Shown here: positions 1 through 8,790 of the stretch, piece by piece
Layout: the number at the start of each line of letters is the position of its first letter
Numbering within the stretch: the stretch's first letter is position 1
Source of the DNA: Gordonibacter faecis
Lineage (GTDB): Bacteria; Actinomycetota; Coriobacteriia; Coriobacteriales; Eggerthellaceae
NCBI RefSeq assembly: GCF_030077735.1
Contig: NZ_JASJEU010000012.1
Location: 124,001-188,000 of the forward strand
DNA length: 64,000 nt
Direction: 5' to 3'
Position numbers and translations under genes: made by a program
The notes under the pieces: generated by a model
What the model saw: only the letters and a program-made list of their open reading frames with translations
Database searches by the model: none
What the model was told of the DNA's origin: nothing

Positions 1-2
1 AG

Positions 3-332
3 GTGGTGGTGAACGGCTTCGAGGGCGTGATGGCGGGACTTATGTTCGCGGGCATTGCGGTTGTCGGCAGCATGGCGGCGAACCGGGTGCTGCGCGGGCA
101 CTGTCCGGGAGGCGCTGTTGGCGGAGGCGACGTGCGCTGCATGGGTGCGCTCTCGGTGGCCACGGGGGCGGGGGCGGCGTGCGGATTTGCCGCTTGCTAT
201 GCGCTGGCGGCTGCAACCTCGCTCGCGGGATGTGCCACCAAGCGTCTCACGTGGACCGATGGCGTGCCCATGGCTCCGTTTCTGACGGTGTGGTTGGCCT
301 GCGGGGCGTCGGTCAGCCTGGTTGCCACATGA
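3..332 (+). CDS. Prepilin peptidase (TadV/CpaA type), C-terminal part only
   Basis: The frame enters from the left window edge, so the true start is not visible. The fragment has several hydrophobic stretches and a GGGD motif near residue 40, the conserved catalytic aspartate motif of A24-type prepilin peptidases, which cleave and N-methylate type IV pilins. It lies just upstream of a Flp-like pilin and the rest of a Tad locus, where this enzyme is expected. I infer that it processes the pilin and the pseudopilins that follow. The 160 bases between its stop and the pilin show no clear promoter. Confidence is limited by the truncation. Confidence 0.68.
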   Translation: MVVNGFEGVMAGLMFAGIAVVGSMAANRVLRGHCPGGAVGGGDVRCMGALSVATGAGAACGFAACYALAAATSLAGCATKRLTWTDGVPMAPFLTVWLACGASVSLVAT

Positions 333-492
333 AGGCGCGCGAGCGGGGTCTTGCGAGACATTCCGGCGAGGCAGCCTTCGTTTCGGCTCGCGCCGGACCG
401 GTGTGAGTTTCTGCCGCAAAACGGCGGCTTAAACGGGTTGAAGGAAGGTCGGGCTAAAGGGGCCCGGCAACCAAACAAGAAAGGACATCAGT

Positions 493-783
493 ATGAACGC
501 AGCAAAGACCAACGCAACCTTTTCCTTCGAGGCGAACGCGAAGGTGCGCCCAGGCATTTCCACGCGTGCGCAGGGCGCTCGTGCCAAGGCGCGCGCCCTC
601 GCAGTGCGCGGTGAGGAAGGCGGTGGCTCAGAGATTGTGCAGACGGTTATCGTGCTCGGCTTTGCCGTGGGCCTGGGCGCCGCACTTATGTTGTTGCAGG
701 GCAACGTCCAATCGGCCATTACCACGGTTGGCTCGAACATCACTGACATGTTCGCGAAAGTTACGTCCGGTGCGGCCAGGTAG
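493..783 (+). CDS. Flp/Tad-type major pilin prepilin
   Basis: A 96-residue protein. An unusually long, basic, polar leader of about 40 residues is followed by the segment GEEGGGSEIVQT and one hydrophobic helix (about 48-68), then a short polar tail. A Gly- and Glu-rich junction before a single N-terminal helix is the hallmark of type IVb (Flp) prepilins. The exact cleavage site cannot be fixed; it lies around residues 40-45. AAGAAAGGAC sits a few bases before the ATG. The gene is followed by TadE-like genes and the assembly ATPase, so it is the likely structural subunit of the pilus. Confidence 0.75.
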   Translation: MNAAKTNATFSFEANAKVRPGISTRAQGARAKARALAVRGEEGGGSEIVQTVIVLGFAVGLGAALMLLQGNVQSAITTVGSNITDMFAKVTSGAAR

Positions 784-817
784 CTACCATCCTGCACGCG
801 AGTGGGGGAGCAGCGTC

Positions 818-1294
818 GTGACAGCTGTTGTGGCGCTGCCCCTTCTCCTTTCGCTGCTGTGCGCCAGCTTGGATATTGGGCGCGTGGTGTTTCTGGGGGC
901 GGAGGTCAATTCTGCTGCTCACGCGGTGTGTCGGCGCGTGGAGGCGCGCCCCCAGGCCGCCACTTCCTCCAAAGAGTTGGCGAAGGTGGCGCTTGAGGCT
1001 TCCCCTTCGCTTGGAGGCGAGGGACTTGCTCTCTCTGCTACCGCCAGCGTGGGATCGGCGGAACAGCAGGTCTACGGTCACAAGCTGCGCGACACCGAGT
1101 GGGGCGGCTTTCGAGAGCGGCCGGCTCGGGTGCAAACCCGCCCCGTCACGGTGTCGGTGAGTGTGAAGGGACGCTACCTCACGCCGGTGGGAGCCCTCAT
1201 TGCACGCGCAACGGGTGCGGGGGATGGCTCGTTTACCTGCCGCGGTGCTGCGCGTGGCACCGTTGATGCCACGGTGGAGGGAGGTGCGTGGTGA
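818..1294 (+). CDS. TadE-like pseudopilin
   Basis: A 158-residue protein with one hydrophobic helix at the very N terminus (VVALPLLLSLLCASLDIGR), then a soluble extracellular region, as in TadE-family minor pilins. I chose the GTG at 818 because GGGGGAG lies eight bases upstream and the helix starts immediately after it. The open frame extends further upstream, but that part overlaps the pilin gene and reads as noise. Its stop overlaps the next gene's start, so the three pseudopilin genes are translationally coupled. Confidence 0.68.
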   Translation: MTAVVALPLLLSLLCASLDIGRVVFLGAEVNSAAHAVCRRVEARPQAATSSKELAKVALEASPSLGGEGLALSATASVGSAEQQVYGHKLRDTEWGGFRERPARVQTRPVTVSVSVKGRYLTPVGALIARATGAGDGSFTCRGAARGTVDATVEGGAW

Positions 1295-1791
1295 GTGAGC
1301 GCGAGCGCGGCAGCGAGATGGTGCAGTTTTTGGTGGTGGTGCCGCTGGTGCTGTTGGTGTTGGCGGCGGCGCTGCAAGTGGGTGCCGTCATGCTGTCCAT
1401 CGATCGGCTGACGGCCGATGTGACGCGAGCGTGTCGCCAGCTTGATGCGGCGGGCTTGTCGCTGGCGGCAGACAAAGAACGGTTCGTGAAGGATGAGCTG
1501 TTGGGCGCGGCGACGCAGCTGCAGCCCGATCTGTTGACCGTGCGGGATGTGCGCCTATCGTTTGACAGCGATGCGAATTCGTCGCTTGCGCTCGCGCACC
1601 CCGGATCAATTGAGGATGGTTTGCTTGTTATTGAAGAGCGTACAAGCAGCGGGCACTTCTCGTTCGACGTGGCCTACGAACTGCCGTCGCTGGCGGCGAT
1701 TCCCGGCATGGAACACAGAAGCATCGCGCGCCACGTGGAGTGTGCGCGCACCGAGGGAAGGGTGGTTGAGGTGGAGGTGTCGCCGTTATGA
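1291..1791 (+). CDS. TadE-like pseudopilin
   Basis: A 166-residue protein opening with a short polar stretch and GSE, then a strong hydrophobic helix (about 12-35), the layout of TadE proteins. The GTG at 1291 overlaps the previous stop (GTGA), and a GGAGGGAGG Shine-Dalgarno lies about six bases upstream; the GTG at 1288 is an alternative. The remainder has mixed charge and no recognised enzyme motif. It is expected to be processed by the prepilin peptidase and to act in Tad pilus assembly or at the tip. Confidence 0.68.
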   Translation: MSERERGSEMVQFLVVVPLVLLVLAAALQVGAVMLSIDRLTADVTRACRQLDAAGLSLAADKERFVKDELLGAATQLQPDLLTVRDVRLSFDSDANSSLALAHPGSIEDGLLVIEERTSSGHFSFDVAYELPSLAAIPGMEHRSIARHVECARTEGRVVEVEVSPL

Positions 1792-2417
1792 GGGTGCGTG
1801 CCGCGGGTGCGCGCAGTGCGGCGTCCGAGCGCGGTAATGTGACTCCGCTCGCGCTGGCGGTGGCATTGGTGCTGTTCATGGCCCTGGGATTCGCCGTGGA
1901 TCAGGGTGTGGCGTGCGCATCTAAGGTGCGTCAGGAAAACGCGCTCGATGCGGCACGCGATGCCTGCATGGACACCTCGTTTGCCCTCGTGGCGAAAAAC
2001 GACAACGACCCGGGGCTTGCGGTAGCACGCCGCTTGACGCAGACGTTGCGCGACGAGGGCTACCAAGGCGGGGCTACGGTGTGGTTCTATGAGGTGCCCG
2101 CCTCTGCCTTGCCACGCTCGCGCCGGGTGTGGGGCGTGGCGGTGCAGTTGGAAGAAGACGTGCCCACGGTGATAGCCCGCGGGTTCGGCGTGGTATCGCT
2201 GCCGGTGGCGTCGAAGCGCATTGTGACGGCGGAACCCTACGCCGACGTGGTGGCATGGCGGCCTGTCGGCACGCAGAGTAACGCACGCTTCCAGCTGCGA
2301 GCAGGCATGAAGGTGAGCTCGCTCTCCCGCGTCCGTCTGGGAGGTTTGGGAGATTATCCGGAAGAGTTGCAGCAGCGCGTGCGCGCGATGACAGCCGACG
2401 CCACGGGGCGCTTATAG
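1788..2417 (+). CDS. TadE/TadG-like pilus assembly protein
   Basis: A 209-residue protein with a short basic N terminus, the segment SERGNVTPLALAVALVLF and one transmembrane helix (about 18-40), then a soluble region. This matches TadE/TadG-type proteins, which anchor in the membrane and are exposed outside. The ATG overlaps the previous stop as ATGA. It is shorter than proteobacterial TadG (no VWA domain seen), which fits the compact pseudopilin sets of actinobacterial Tad loci. The exact role within the pilus is inferred from position only. Confidence 0.62.
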   Translation: MRVRAAGARSAASERGNVTPLALAVALVLFMALGFAVDQGVACASKVRQENALDAARDACMDTSFALVAKNDNDPGLAVARRLTQTLRDEGYQGGATVWFYEVPASALPRSRRVWGVAVQLEEDVPTVIARGFGVVSLPVASKRIVTAEPYADVVAWRPVGTQSNARFQLRAGMKVSSLSRVRLGGLGDYPEELQQRVRAMTADATGRL

Positions 2418-2430
2418 AAAGGATGAAGGA

Positions 2431-3468
2431 ATGATCGGACGGAGAAGGGCTCAAGGGGCTGCGGGTGGCTACGCCAGTCGCAGCGAAGAGCCGCCTCAGC
2501 GTGGCGGGTCTGACGTGTCTGCCACGACGCGCCTTCGCAGGGAGGATATGCGTGCGCCGCGGGAGCAGAATGCGGCACGGCCGCTGCGCGAGGATGCGGG
2601 CGCGCAGCCTGCTCGCCGGGTGTTTGCACCGCGCGAGGGCGCCGATACGAGTGACACGAACCGCGTGAAGCGGCTGGCCGCAGTGGCAGGGGTTTCGGTG
2701 GCAGTGGCCCTGGTTGCAGCGGCGTACGGAACGTGGGCGGCACTGTCCGCTCAAGCCGCCATTGCTGAGGCAGGAGCCGATGCGCAGCCAACGCTGGTTG
2801 CGGTAACCGACATACGGGCTGGTGAGGAGCTTGCCGCTTCGTCGTTCGAGATCCGTTCAGTGCCGCGCAGTTTGCGGGCGAAAGGGGCGCTGGGGCCGGA
2901 GGCTCTTAAGGCGGAGGCAGGCGCGGCGTCAGTTGCAGGCAAACAGGCGCTCGTGGACATCGCCCAGGGTGCCCAGGTAACTCCTGCCAGTGTGGCCGGC
3001 GGTCTCGACAGTGGCTTTTTGGCTGGTTCGCTTGCGTCTGGGATGCAGGCCGTCACGGTGGCGGTGGATGCGGAGACGGGTATAGCGGGGCTCTTGCGCC
3101 CGTCTGATCGGGTGCGCGTGGTGGCGCTTGAGTCGGCGGCCTCGGGCGAGACGGTGCTCACCACGCTGTGCGAGGCGGCACGCGTGTTGGCGCTTGACGC
3201 CGATAGGTCGGGCGAGGGTGGTGCCTACGCGTCGGTCACGGTGGAAGTGACGCCCGAGCAGGCGGATGCCGTTCGCTCCGCGCAGCATGCGGGCAAGGTG
3301 AGTTTGGTGTTGCTGTCGGCTTTGGATGTGTCGCCTGGCGGGGGTGCGGGCGGAGGCGCTGTAGAGGATCCCGCTGCGGCTGAGGCTGGTTTGGCAGGCG
3401 CTGGGGCGAACGCCGTTGCACCCTTCGAAGATGCCGAAGTGTCGGAGGGTGGCGAGTTCGATGGATAG
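2431..3468 (+). CDS. cpaB: CpaB/RcpC-like pilus assembly protein with SAF domain
   Basis: A 345-residue protein. Residues 1-80 are charged and probably disordered, a transmembrane helix spans about 82-102, and a SAF-like domain starts near 121 (TLVAVTDIRAGEELAASSFE). An RcpC-like region follows and the end is rich in Gly and Ala. In diderms CpaB acts with the secretin; here no secretin gene is present, so its job in a monoderm is less clear and may be passage through or attachment to the wall. It follows the pseudopilin genes by 13 bases and overlaps cpaF by 8. Confidence 0.8.
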   Translation: MIGRRRAQGAAGGYASRSEEPPQRGGSDVSATTRLRREDMRAPREQNAARPLREDAGAQPARRVFAPREGADTSDTNRVKRLAAVAGVSVAVALVAAAYGTWAALSAQAAIAEAGADAQPTLVAVTDIRAGEELAASSFEIRSVPRSLRAKGALGPEALKAEAGAASVAGKQALVDIAQGAQVTPASVAGGLDSGFLAGSLASGMQAVTVAVDAETGIAGLLRPSDRVRVVALESAASGETVLTTLCEAARVLALDADRSGEGGAYASVTVEVTPEQADAVRSAQHAGKVSLVLLSALDVSPGGGAGGGAVEDPAAAEAGLAGAGANAVAPFEDAEVSEGGEFDG

Positions 3469-4780
3469 GGCGACTGAGCGCGCGTTCAAAGCTGCCGTGC
3501 GTCAAGAAGTGGCGGCGAAGCTGGGCGGCGAAGAGGCCGGCCCTGAGCGGGTGAAGGAACTCATCTCCATTGCTGTGGAAGCCATTGCGTTCGACTTCGG
3601 CGTGGCGCTCAGTCCAGCCGAGTCGATCGCGCTCTCAAATGCCCTCATCGACGATTTTTTGTACTACGGTCCGCTACAACCCCTGCTCAACGACGGGTCC
3701 ATCACTGAAATCATGGTGAATGGGGGCGGCGTGGACGTGACCGATCCGGCGCTGCCGTTCCTACCACCTATCGTGTATGTGGAGCGCGCGGGGCGCTTGG
3801 AGTACCGGCCCGACGTGGCGTTCGATGACTCCGACCATTTAAGGCGCATCATAGACAAGATTGCCGAACAGGCGGGTGCGCGCTGTGACGAATCGCATGC
3901 CATGGGCTGTGCCATGCTTCCCGGCGGTCGGGCGCGCGCTACCTATGTGGTGCCGCCGCTTGCCCCCGACGGCCCGGCCCTTAACCTGCGTACGTTCAAA
4001 AACGACCTCTTGAGCATGGAAGACCTTGAACGTGCGGGTGCGCTTTCGGCGGCTATGTCGGACTTTTTGCGCTCGGCGGTGGCGGCGCGTTGCCCCATTG
4101 TTATTTCGGGTGGCACGGGTTCAGGCAAAACAACACTGCTCAACGCGCTTTCGGGTTTCATTCCGCCCGATGAACGCGTGATTACCATAGAGGATACGCC
4201 GGAGCTGCGGCTTCGCACGCCTCATACCGAGCGCATGCAAACGCGCGAGGCGAACACCGAGGGTCAGGGTGCGGTCACTATGCGCGATTTAGTGGCCATT
4301 GCTCTGCGGCGCCGACCCGACCGCATCATCGTAGGCGAGTGCCGCGGGGCCGAGGCCTACGACATGTTGCAGGCCATGCAGACCGACCACCCGGGTTCTA
4401 TGACCACCATTCATGCGAATGACCCGGACAACGCCATCAGCCGCTTGCGCACTATGGTGGGCTACGCCGATGGTGAGCTGGGCCGCGACGTCATCATGCA
4501 GCAGATAGCCGAGTCGCTGCGCGGAGGGCTGGTGGTGCATACCGACCGCTTGCAAGATGGCCGCCGCAAGGTGACCAGCATTGTTGCGGTGGATCCGCTG
4601 CCCGATGGCGCCACGGTTATTCCACGCGCTGAACTCTTCTCATTCGACGTGGAAGGGGTGGATGCGGAGGGCTGGACGGTGGGCTCGTGGCGCGCGTGCG
4701 GTATTCAGCCCCAGCATATTAAGGAGCGCATGCGTGCGGCGGGCGTGTGGTACGACCCCGCCTGGTTCTTCGCTGCGTAA
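3461..4780 (+). CDS. cpaF: Tad pilus assembly ATPase CpaF/TadA
   Basis: A 439-residue secretion ATPase that powers pilin polymerisation at the cytoplasmic membrane. It shows the N-terminal EIMVNGGG segment typical of CpaF, Walker A GGTGSGKTT near residue 217, ITIEDTPEL after it, RRRPDRIIVGECRG as the Walker B region and a TTIHAND segment, all classic for the TadA/VirB11 family. I start at the ATG at 3461, which has GGAGGG 12 bases upstream and overlaps the cpaB stop by 8 bases; the longer open frame upstream only repeats the cpaB end. Confidence 0.93.
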   Translation: MDRATERAFKAAVRQEVAAKLGGEEAGPERVKELISIAVEAIAFDFGVALSPAESIALSNALIDDFLYYGPLQPLLNDGSITEIMVNGGGVDVTDPALPFLPPIVYVERAGRLEYRPDVAFDDSDHLRRIIDKIAEQAGARCDESHAMGCAMLPGGRARATYVVPPLAPDGPALNLRTFKNDLLSMEDLERAGALSAAMSDFLRSAVAARCPIVISGGTGSGKTTLLNALSGFIPPDERVITIEDTPELRLRTPHTERMQTREANTEGQGAVTMRDLVAIALRRRPDRIIVGECRGAEAYDMLQAMQTDHPGSMTTIHANDPDNAISRLRTMVGYADGELGRDVIMQQIAESLRGGLVVHTDRLQDGRRKVTSIVAVDPLPDGATVIPRAELFSFDVEGVDAEGWTVGSWRACGIQPQHIKERMRAAGVWYDPAWFFAA

Positions 4781-4801
4781 CGGCGGGGGAAGGAGACAGA
4801 C

Positions 4802-5725
4802 ATGGTGTACCTCGCAGTATCAACGGCCATCGCGGCGGCATGTGTGGTGTTGGCGATGGCGGTAGTTAAGGCTGTGCGCGAGGAACGGCTCGCTCAACGA
4901 GGCAGGTCACTCACGGTATTTGGCCCGGTGAGCGCCGAGGCGGGTAAACCTGAGCGCGCGAAAGATGACGGAAAGCCTGTGCGCAATACGCCCCTGGCAC
5001 GCCGCTTGCGGGCAGCGGGTATCGGGATGAGTCCAACGGCGTTTGTTACCACGTTAGTGGCGCTCGCCTTCCTTGCCTATGCCTGTGGACTCACGATGGG
5101 TGGCACGGCCGTTGGGGTAGTGGCGGCAGCTGGTGTGCTGGTGGGCGGACGTGTGTGGGTGCGCCGTGCCGAGCGCAAACGGCGTGAACTCTTTGACGTG
5201 CAACTGGCGCATGCGCTTCCGCAAATTGCAGCGAGTGTGCGCGGCTCGCTCACCTTGGAGCGCGCCCTGCGTGTGGCATCCGTGCACATGGAAGAGCCGC
5301 TACGCAGTGAGGTGGCGCGCGTTTTGGCGGACGCGTCGTACGGCATGCCGCTGGCGGATGCCCTTGAGCGCATGGCAGAGCGCACCCAGAGTCAGGACGT
5401 GAAAACGCTGGCGGCGGCCACGCGCATTAGGCAGAGCCGCGGCGGCAGTATTGCGGCTGCTCTCGCGCTCATTTCGAAGCGGGTGGACGCGCGCTTGCGA
5501 GAAGCCCGCGAACTCAAGGTGGAGATAGCCGGCACACGGGCGGCTAAGTGGTTCGTTGCCTGCGCCATGCCCGCGCTCTTCGCCCTTATGTATGTGACGA
5601 ATGCAGACTTCGCTCGGTTTTACCAAAGCGAGCCGCTTGGGTGGGTGGTGCTCGGTGTGGCAGTGGTGCTGGAGGTGGCGGGGCTGCTTATGTCGCGCGC
5701 CATTACGTCGGTTGAGCGGGTCTGA
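4802..5725 (+). CDS. tadB: Tad pilus inner-membrane platform protein TadB
   Basis: A 307-residue membrane protein with an N-terminal helix, a pair of helices near residues 80-115, a soluble domain with the T2SSF-type pattern (AHALPQIAASVRGSLTLERA) and two C-terminal helices. T2SSF domains of TadB and TadC form the membrane platform that the CpaF ATPase drives. GGGGAAGGAGACAGAC precedes the ATG. The gene lies 21 bases after cpaF and 38 before tadC, in the usual order. Confidence 0.88.
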   Translation: MVYLAVSTAIAAACVVLAMAVVKAVREERLAQRGRSLTVFGPVSAEAGKPERAKDDGKPVRNTPLARRLRAAGIGMSPTAFVTTLVALAFLAYACGLTMGGTAVGVVAAAGVLVGGRVWVRRAERKRRELFDVQLAHALPQIAASVRGSLTLERALRVASVHMEEPLRSEVARVLADASYGMPLADALERMAERTQSQDVKTLAAATRIRQSRGGSIAAALALISKRVDARLREARELKVEIAGTRAAKWFVACAMPALFALMYVTNADFARFYQSEPLGWVVLGVAVVLEVAGLLMSRAITSVERV

Positions 5726-5763
5726 GCGAGTGCGGGTGGAAGAACAAAGAAGGAGGATGCGCG

Positions 5764-6741
5764 ATGGGTGCATCGGTGGTGGTGCTGGCGCTTTTGCTTG
5801 CGGTGGGCGGCGCGGCAGGACTTGCTGTGTATGAGGTATTAGTGCGCTCGCACGCTCCGGCGTTGCGCGTTGGAGCGCGAGGTGAAGGTGCTGCGGTGGC
5901 CGGGGCTGGCTCGCGCGGCCGCGCAGCATCGGGTACCTCGGGCGCTAAAGGCACGAGTGAGAAGGATCTCGCATACGGGCGGTTCGCGCAGGTCATAGGG
6001 CGTGCGACGCGTGCCATAGAGCATGCACTGCCCATGGCACGCAGCGACAGCGAGGCCTACCGCGAACTACTTTCAGGAGCAGGATGGGATATCGCGCCTG
6101 AGACGTGGCGCGGCTTGCGTGTGCTGGCGGCTGCAGCCGGTGCGCTGGTGGCCTGTGCCCTCACTGTGCCGGGAGGGCAGCTGGCCCCGCCTGCCGTCTG
6201 CGCGTTTGCCGCCGTTGCTGCGGTGGCGGGCTGGGCGCTTCCGCGTCTGGTGCTCGCGCGTGCCGAACAGCGTCGGCGGCGCGCTATAGAACGGCAGTTG
6301 CCCGATGCCATGGAGCTTCTCGGCATCGCGGTGGCGGCTGGCTCGCCCGTGGAGCAGTGCTTTCGCGAAGTGGCGCGCAACCTGGAAAAGCCGCTGTCCG
6401 AAGAGTTCGAAGCGGTTGACCGTGAGGTGAACCTGCTTGGTCATACGCGTGAACAGGCCTTCGAGCATCTGGCCAAACGTTGCCGCAGCCGCGATGTTGC
6501 TGCTTTCACAGCTCAGTTGGCCCAAGCCGTGAACCAGGGGTCGTCGGTTGCCGAGGGGCTTACGGCTCAGGCGGAACTCGCTCGTGCAACCGCGCAGGCG
6601 GCCGCCATCGAGCGCATTAGGAAAATGCCTACGAAGCTGGATATTGTGCTGTCGTTTTGCTTCCTGCCTCCCACGATAGCGCTGGTGGTGGCCCCGACGG
6701 TGGTCAACCTGATGCAGTTTTTGAACGACACATTGCAGTAA
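5764..6741 (+). CDS. tadC: Tad pilus inner-membrane platform protein TadC
   Basis: A 325-residue membrane protein with an N-terminal helix, helices in the middle, a T2SSF-like domain (RQLPDAMELLGIAVAAGSPV) and a C-terminal helix with the characteristic IRKMPTKLDIVLSFCFLP stretch. It pairs with TadB as the pilus platform. AAGAAGGAGG lies before the start. Its stop is 11 bases before the next gene, whose product is a secreted lectin-like protein, so that gene is probably co-transcribed. Confidence 0.88.
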   Translation: MGASVVVLALLLAVGGAAGLAVYEVLVRSHAPALRVGARGEGAAVAGAGSRGRAASGTSGAKGTSEKDLAYGRFAQVIGRATRAIEHALPMARSDSEAYRELLSGAGWDIAPETWRGLRVLAAAAGALVACALTVPGGQLAPPAVCAFAAVAAVAGWALPRLVLARAEQRRRRAIERQLPDAMELLGIAVAAGSPVEQCFREVARNLEKPLSEEFEAVDREVNLLGHTREQAFEHLAKRCRSRDVAAFTAQLAQAVNQGSSVAEGLTAQAELARATAQAAAIERIRKMPTKLDIVLSFCFLPPTIALVVAPTVVNLMQFLNDTLQ

Positions 6742-6752
6742 GGAGGGACAGT

Positions 6753-8744
6753 ATGGGAAAGCCTGATGAAGGTGCGTTCGTGCGCGAACGGGTAGAACCG
6801 GTTGAGCGGCACGACAAGAAAAAGGCTATGACACGTCGAGCGTTTGCGGGGCTGAGCGCGGCGGCCGCGGCTACGCTGTTGGTGGGCACGCGTTTTGCCT
6901 GGGCAGCGGTCGGACGCGGGGCGTGGGGCGACTGCGGCGCGGTGGCTCGGCCGGGTGCAACGTTTGGCTACGATGCGGGATGGTCGTACTCCAATAACCT
7001 CTGCGTGTGGTTGGCAGCTTCGTGCAATTGCCAGGTAGGTCGTATGACCGAACTGTTCTTGGAAGTGCGCGTGGATGCGTATGTAGCGTGCGGCGGCGTG
7101 TGGACGCCCACCTGGTTCCCGGATATTCCGGACACGCCGACGTATGCCTATATACGCGACGAGTCGGGCGAGTGGCTGGCCTCGGCGTATTGGATTATCG
7201 ACACGGTGTATGACCACGACTACTACGAGTACATGACGGGCACCAAACTGCGCATTCCGCGTCGGGAGGCAGACTATACCTGCTGGTGCGGGGCGGATAT
7301 TCGCGGGCTCGGCGGCAGCGCGCCGGGCACGCACTCGGTGGCGGAAGCAACCCAGATTGTGCCACATCATGTGTTGGGTGACGACGCGTGGTGGCACGGT
7401 CGCATTGTCACGCTGCGGCCCCGTGTGGCAGAACACCTGCGCCTTGATGTGCTGGGAGGCTCACGCGAAAACGGTGCTGCGGTGGTGGGCTGGTCGCTCA
7501 CGAACCTGACGAACCAACACTGGATTGCGCTGCAAAGCGGGCAAGGTCGCACGTGTTTTGTGCCCGTGCACCTGGGGGAGAGCCCGCTCTACCTCGATTC
7601 GAGTAACGGCACCTGGGATGATGGCGCTGCCGTTGACATCTTTGAGGGTAACGGCACGCCGGCCCAGTCGCTCTACATGCACGGGTTGGGCAACGGCTAC
7701 CACCTGCTGGTGTTCGAGTGTTCCGGCTGCGCGCTCGATTTGCGCGATGGCGGCCAGCAAGACGGAACACCCGTGGATCAGTGGAACTCCTATAACGACT
7801 GGAACAACCCGAATCAGCAGTGGAAGCTTGGCGAACCAGAATTTCGCGAAGAGTGGCCGGGGACGCTTGAGGTGACCGGTGAGGCACGCCCTGGGGGAAC
7901 ACTTTCGGCACCCAATCCTGCCGAGGCGTGTGTACCGCGCAACTTCCCCGGTACGTCAGGCATGTTCTACCGCTACACGTGGTATCGGGGTGCGTCGGCG
8001 GGCGAGCGCACCGAAGTGGTGCGTCCGGCGGAGGAAAACCCCTCCTATTCCGTGGTGGATGCCGACGCGGGAACGTACCTCACCTGCGTCATCACGGCCC
8101 ATACGCGCTTTGCGGATATCCAGTATAAGGGTGAGGTGGTGATTCCCTCGGTGCTGGTGCAGGGTGAACCGACGGACGCGGAAGAACCGTCTTCTGGCGT
8201 GCGCTTTTACGTTGATGGCGAAACAACGCCCTGCTATTCGGACAAGGCTGCCAGCGGTGCCTACACCGTGCCGCGCGCGGCCTGGGATGCAGCCGCCAAA
8301 CCCGGATGCTCGGGTGTGGAAGGGTGGTATCGCGATGCGGCGTGTACGAAGCGCTTTGCTGACGGCTCCACGGTTACCGGTGGTCTGAACCTCTACGCGC
8401 GCAATCGCGTGGCGCTGTCCTACGCCATGGCCGACCGCTCCTGCTTGGTGTCGTCCAACCGTACCTATTATGTTGATAGGGCGCTTGAGCGACGGCTTTC
8501 GTCGCCGGGTGCCGTGCTGCCTGCTTCCGCGGGGCTCTACTACGGTGATCGCGTCACGTTCGCCAGTGGCCCCAGCGTGTGGTATCGCGAGATGGGGCGC
8601 GTGCGTGAAGCAGCTTGTGAGCAGGGCGCTTATGCCGACGCCTCCGCCGCGGGGCCGCCTATGACTTCGGCACGCCTGACGCGCGACACGGTGGCTTACC
8701 TTGTGTGGGGGACGCCCGCCTACGACGGCATCTCACTCGCGTAG
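6753..8744 (+). CDS. Secreted ricin-type beta-trefoil lectin protein
   Basis: A 663-residue exported protein. The N terminus has TRRAFAGLS followed by a hydrophobic run and AWAA, a Tat-like signal (twin Arg at 28-29, likely cleavage near 51). After a Cys- and Trp-rich region comes a ricin-B-like domain (about 216-366) with a QQW motif, then an Ig-like segment (about 367-470) and a Listeria-Bacteroides-type repeat (about 483-555, ending GWYRD...LYARN). No LPXTG anchor is seen. GGAGGGACAGT precedes the ATG. Its position directly after tadC suggests a carbohydrate-binding factor linked to the pilus or co-regulated with it; this is inference. Confidence 0.72.
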   Translation: MGKPDEGAFVRERVEPVERHDKKKAMTRRAFAGLSAAAAATLLVGTRFAWAAVGRGAWGDCGAVARPGATFGYDAGWSYSNNLCVWLAASCNCQVGRMTELFLEVRVDAYVACGGVWTPTWFPDIPDTPTYAYIRDESGEWLASAYWIIDTVYDHDYYEYMTGTKLRIPRREADYTCWCGADIRGLGGSAPGTHSVAEATQIVPHHVLGDDAWWHGRIVTLRPRVAEHLRLDVLGGSRENGAAVVGWSLTNLTNQHWIALQSGQGRTCFVPVHLGESPLYLDSSNGTWDDGAAVDIFEGNGTPAQSLYMHGLGNGYHLLVFECSGCALDLRDGGQQDGTPVDQWNSYNDWNNPNQQWKLGEPEFREEWPGTLEVTGEARPGGTLSAPNPAEACVPRNFPGTSGMFYRYTWYRGASAGERTEVVRPAEENPSYSVVDADAGTYLTCVITAHTRFADIQYKGEVVIPSVLVQGEPTDAEEPSSGVRFYVDGETTPCYSDKAASGAYTVPRAAWDAAAKPGCSGVEGWYRDAACTKRFADGSTVTGGLNLYARNRVALSYAMADRSCLVSSNRTYYVDRALERRLSSPGAVLPASAGLYYGDRVTFASGPSVWYREMGRVREAACEQGAYADASAAGPPMTSARLTRDTVAYLVWGTPAYDGISLA

Positions 8745-8777
8745 CAGGTTGCCCTCCCGTCGCGCCCACCACTGCGT

Positions 8778-8783
8778 TACAAT
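8778..8783 (+). promoter_or_regulatory. -10 element of a possibly leaderless maf promoter
   Basis: TACAAT (five of six to the consensus) sits 7 bases before the maf ATG, so initiation would fall at or next to the start codon. No Shine-Dalgarno is visible and no good -35 lies at 16-18 bases. Leaderless mRNAs are common in actinobacteria. Confidence 0.4.
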
Positions 8784-8790
8784 ACCCGCC

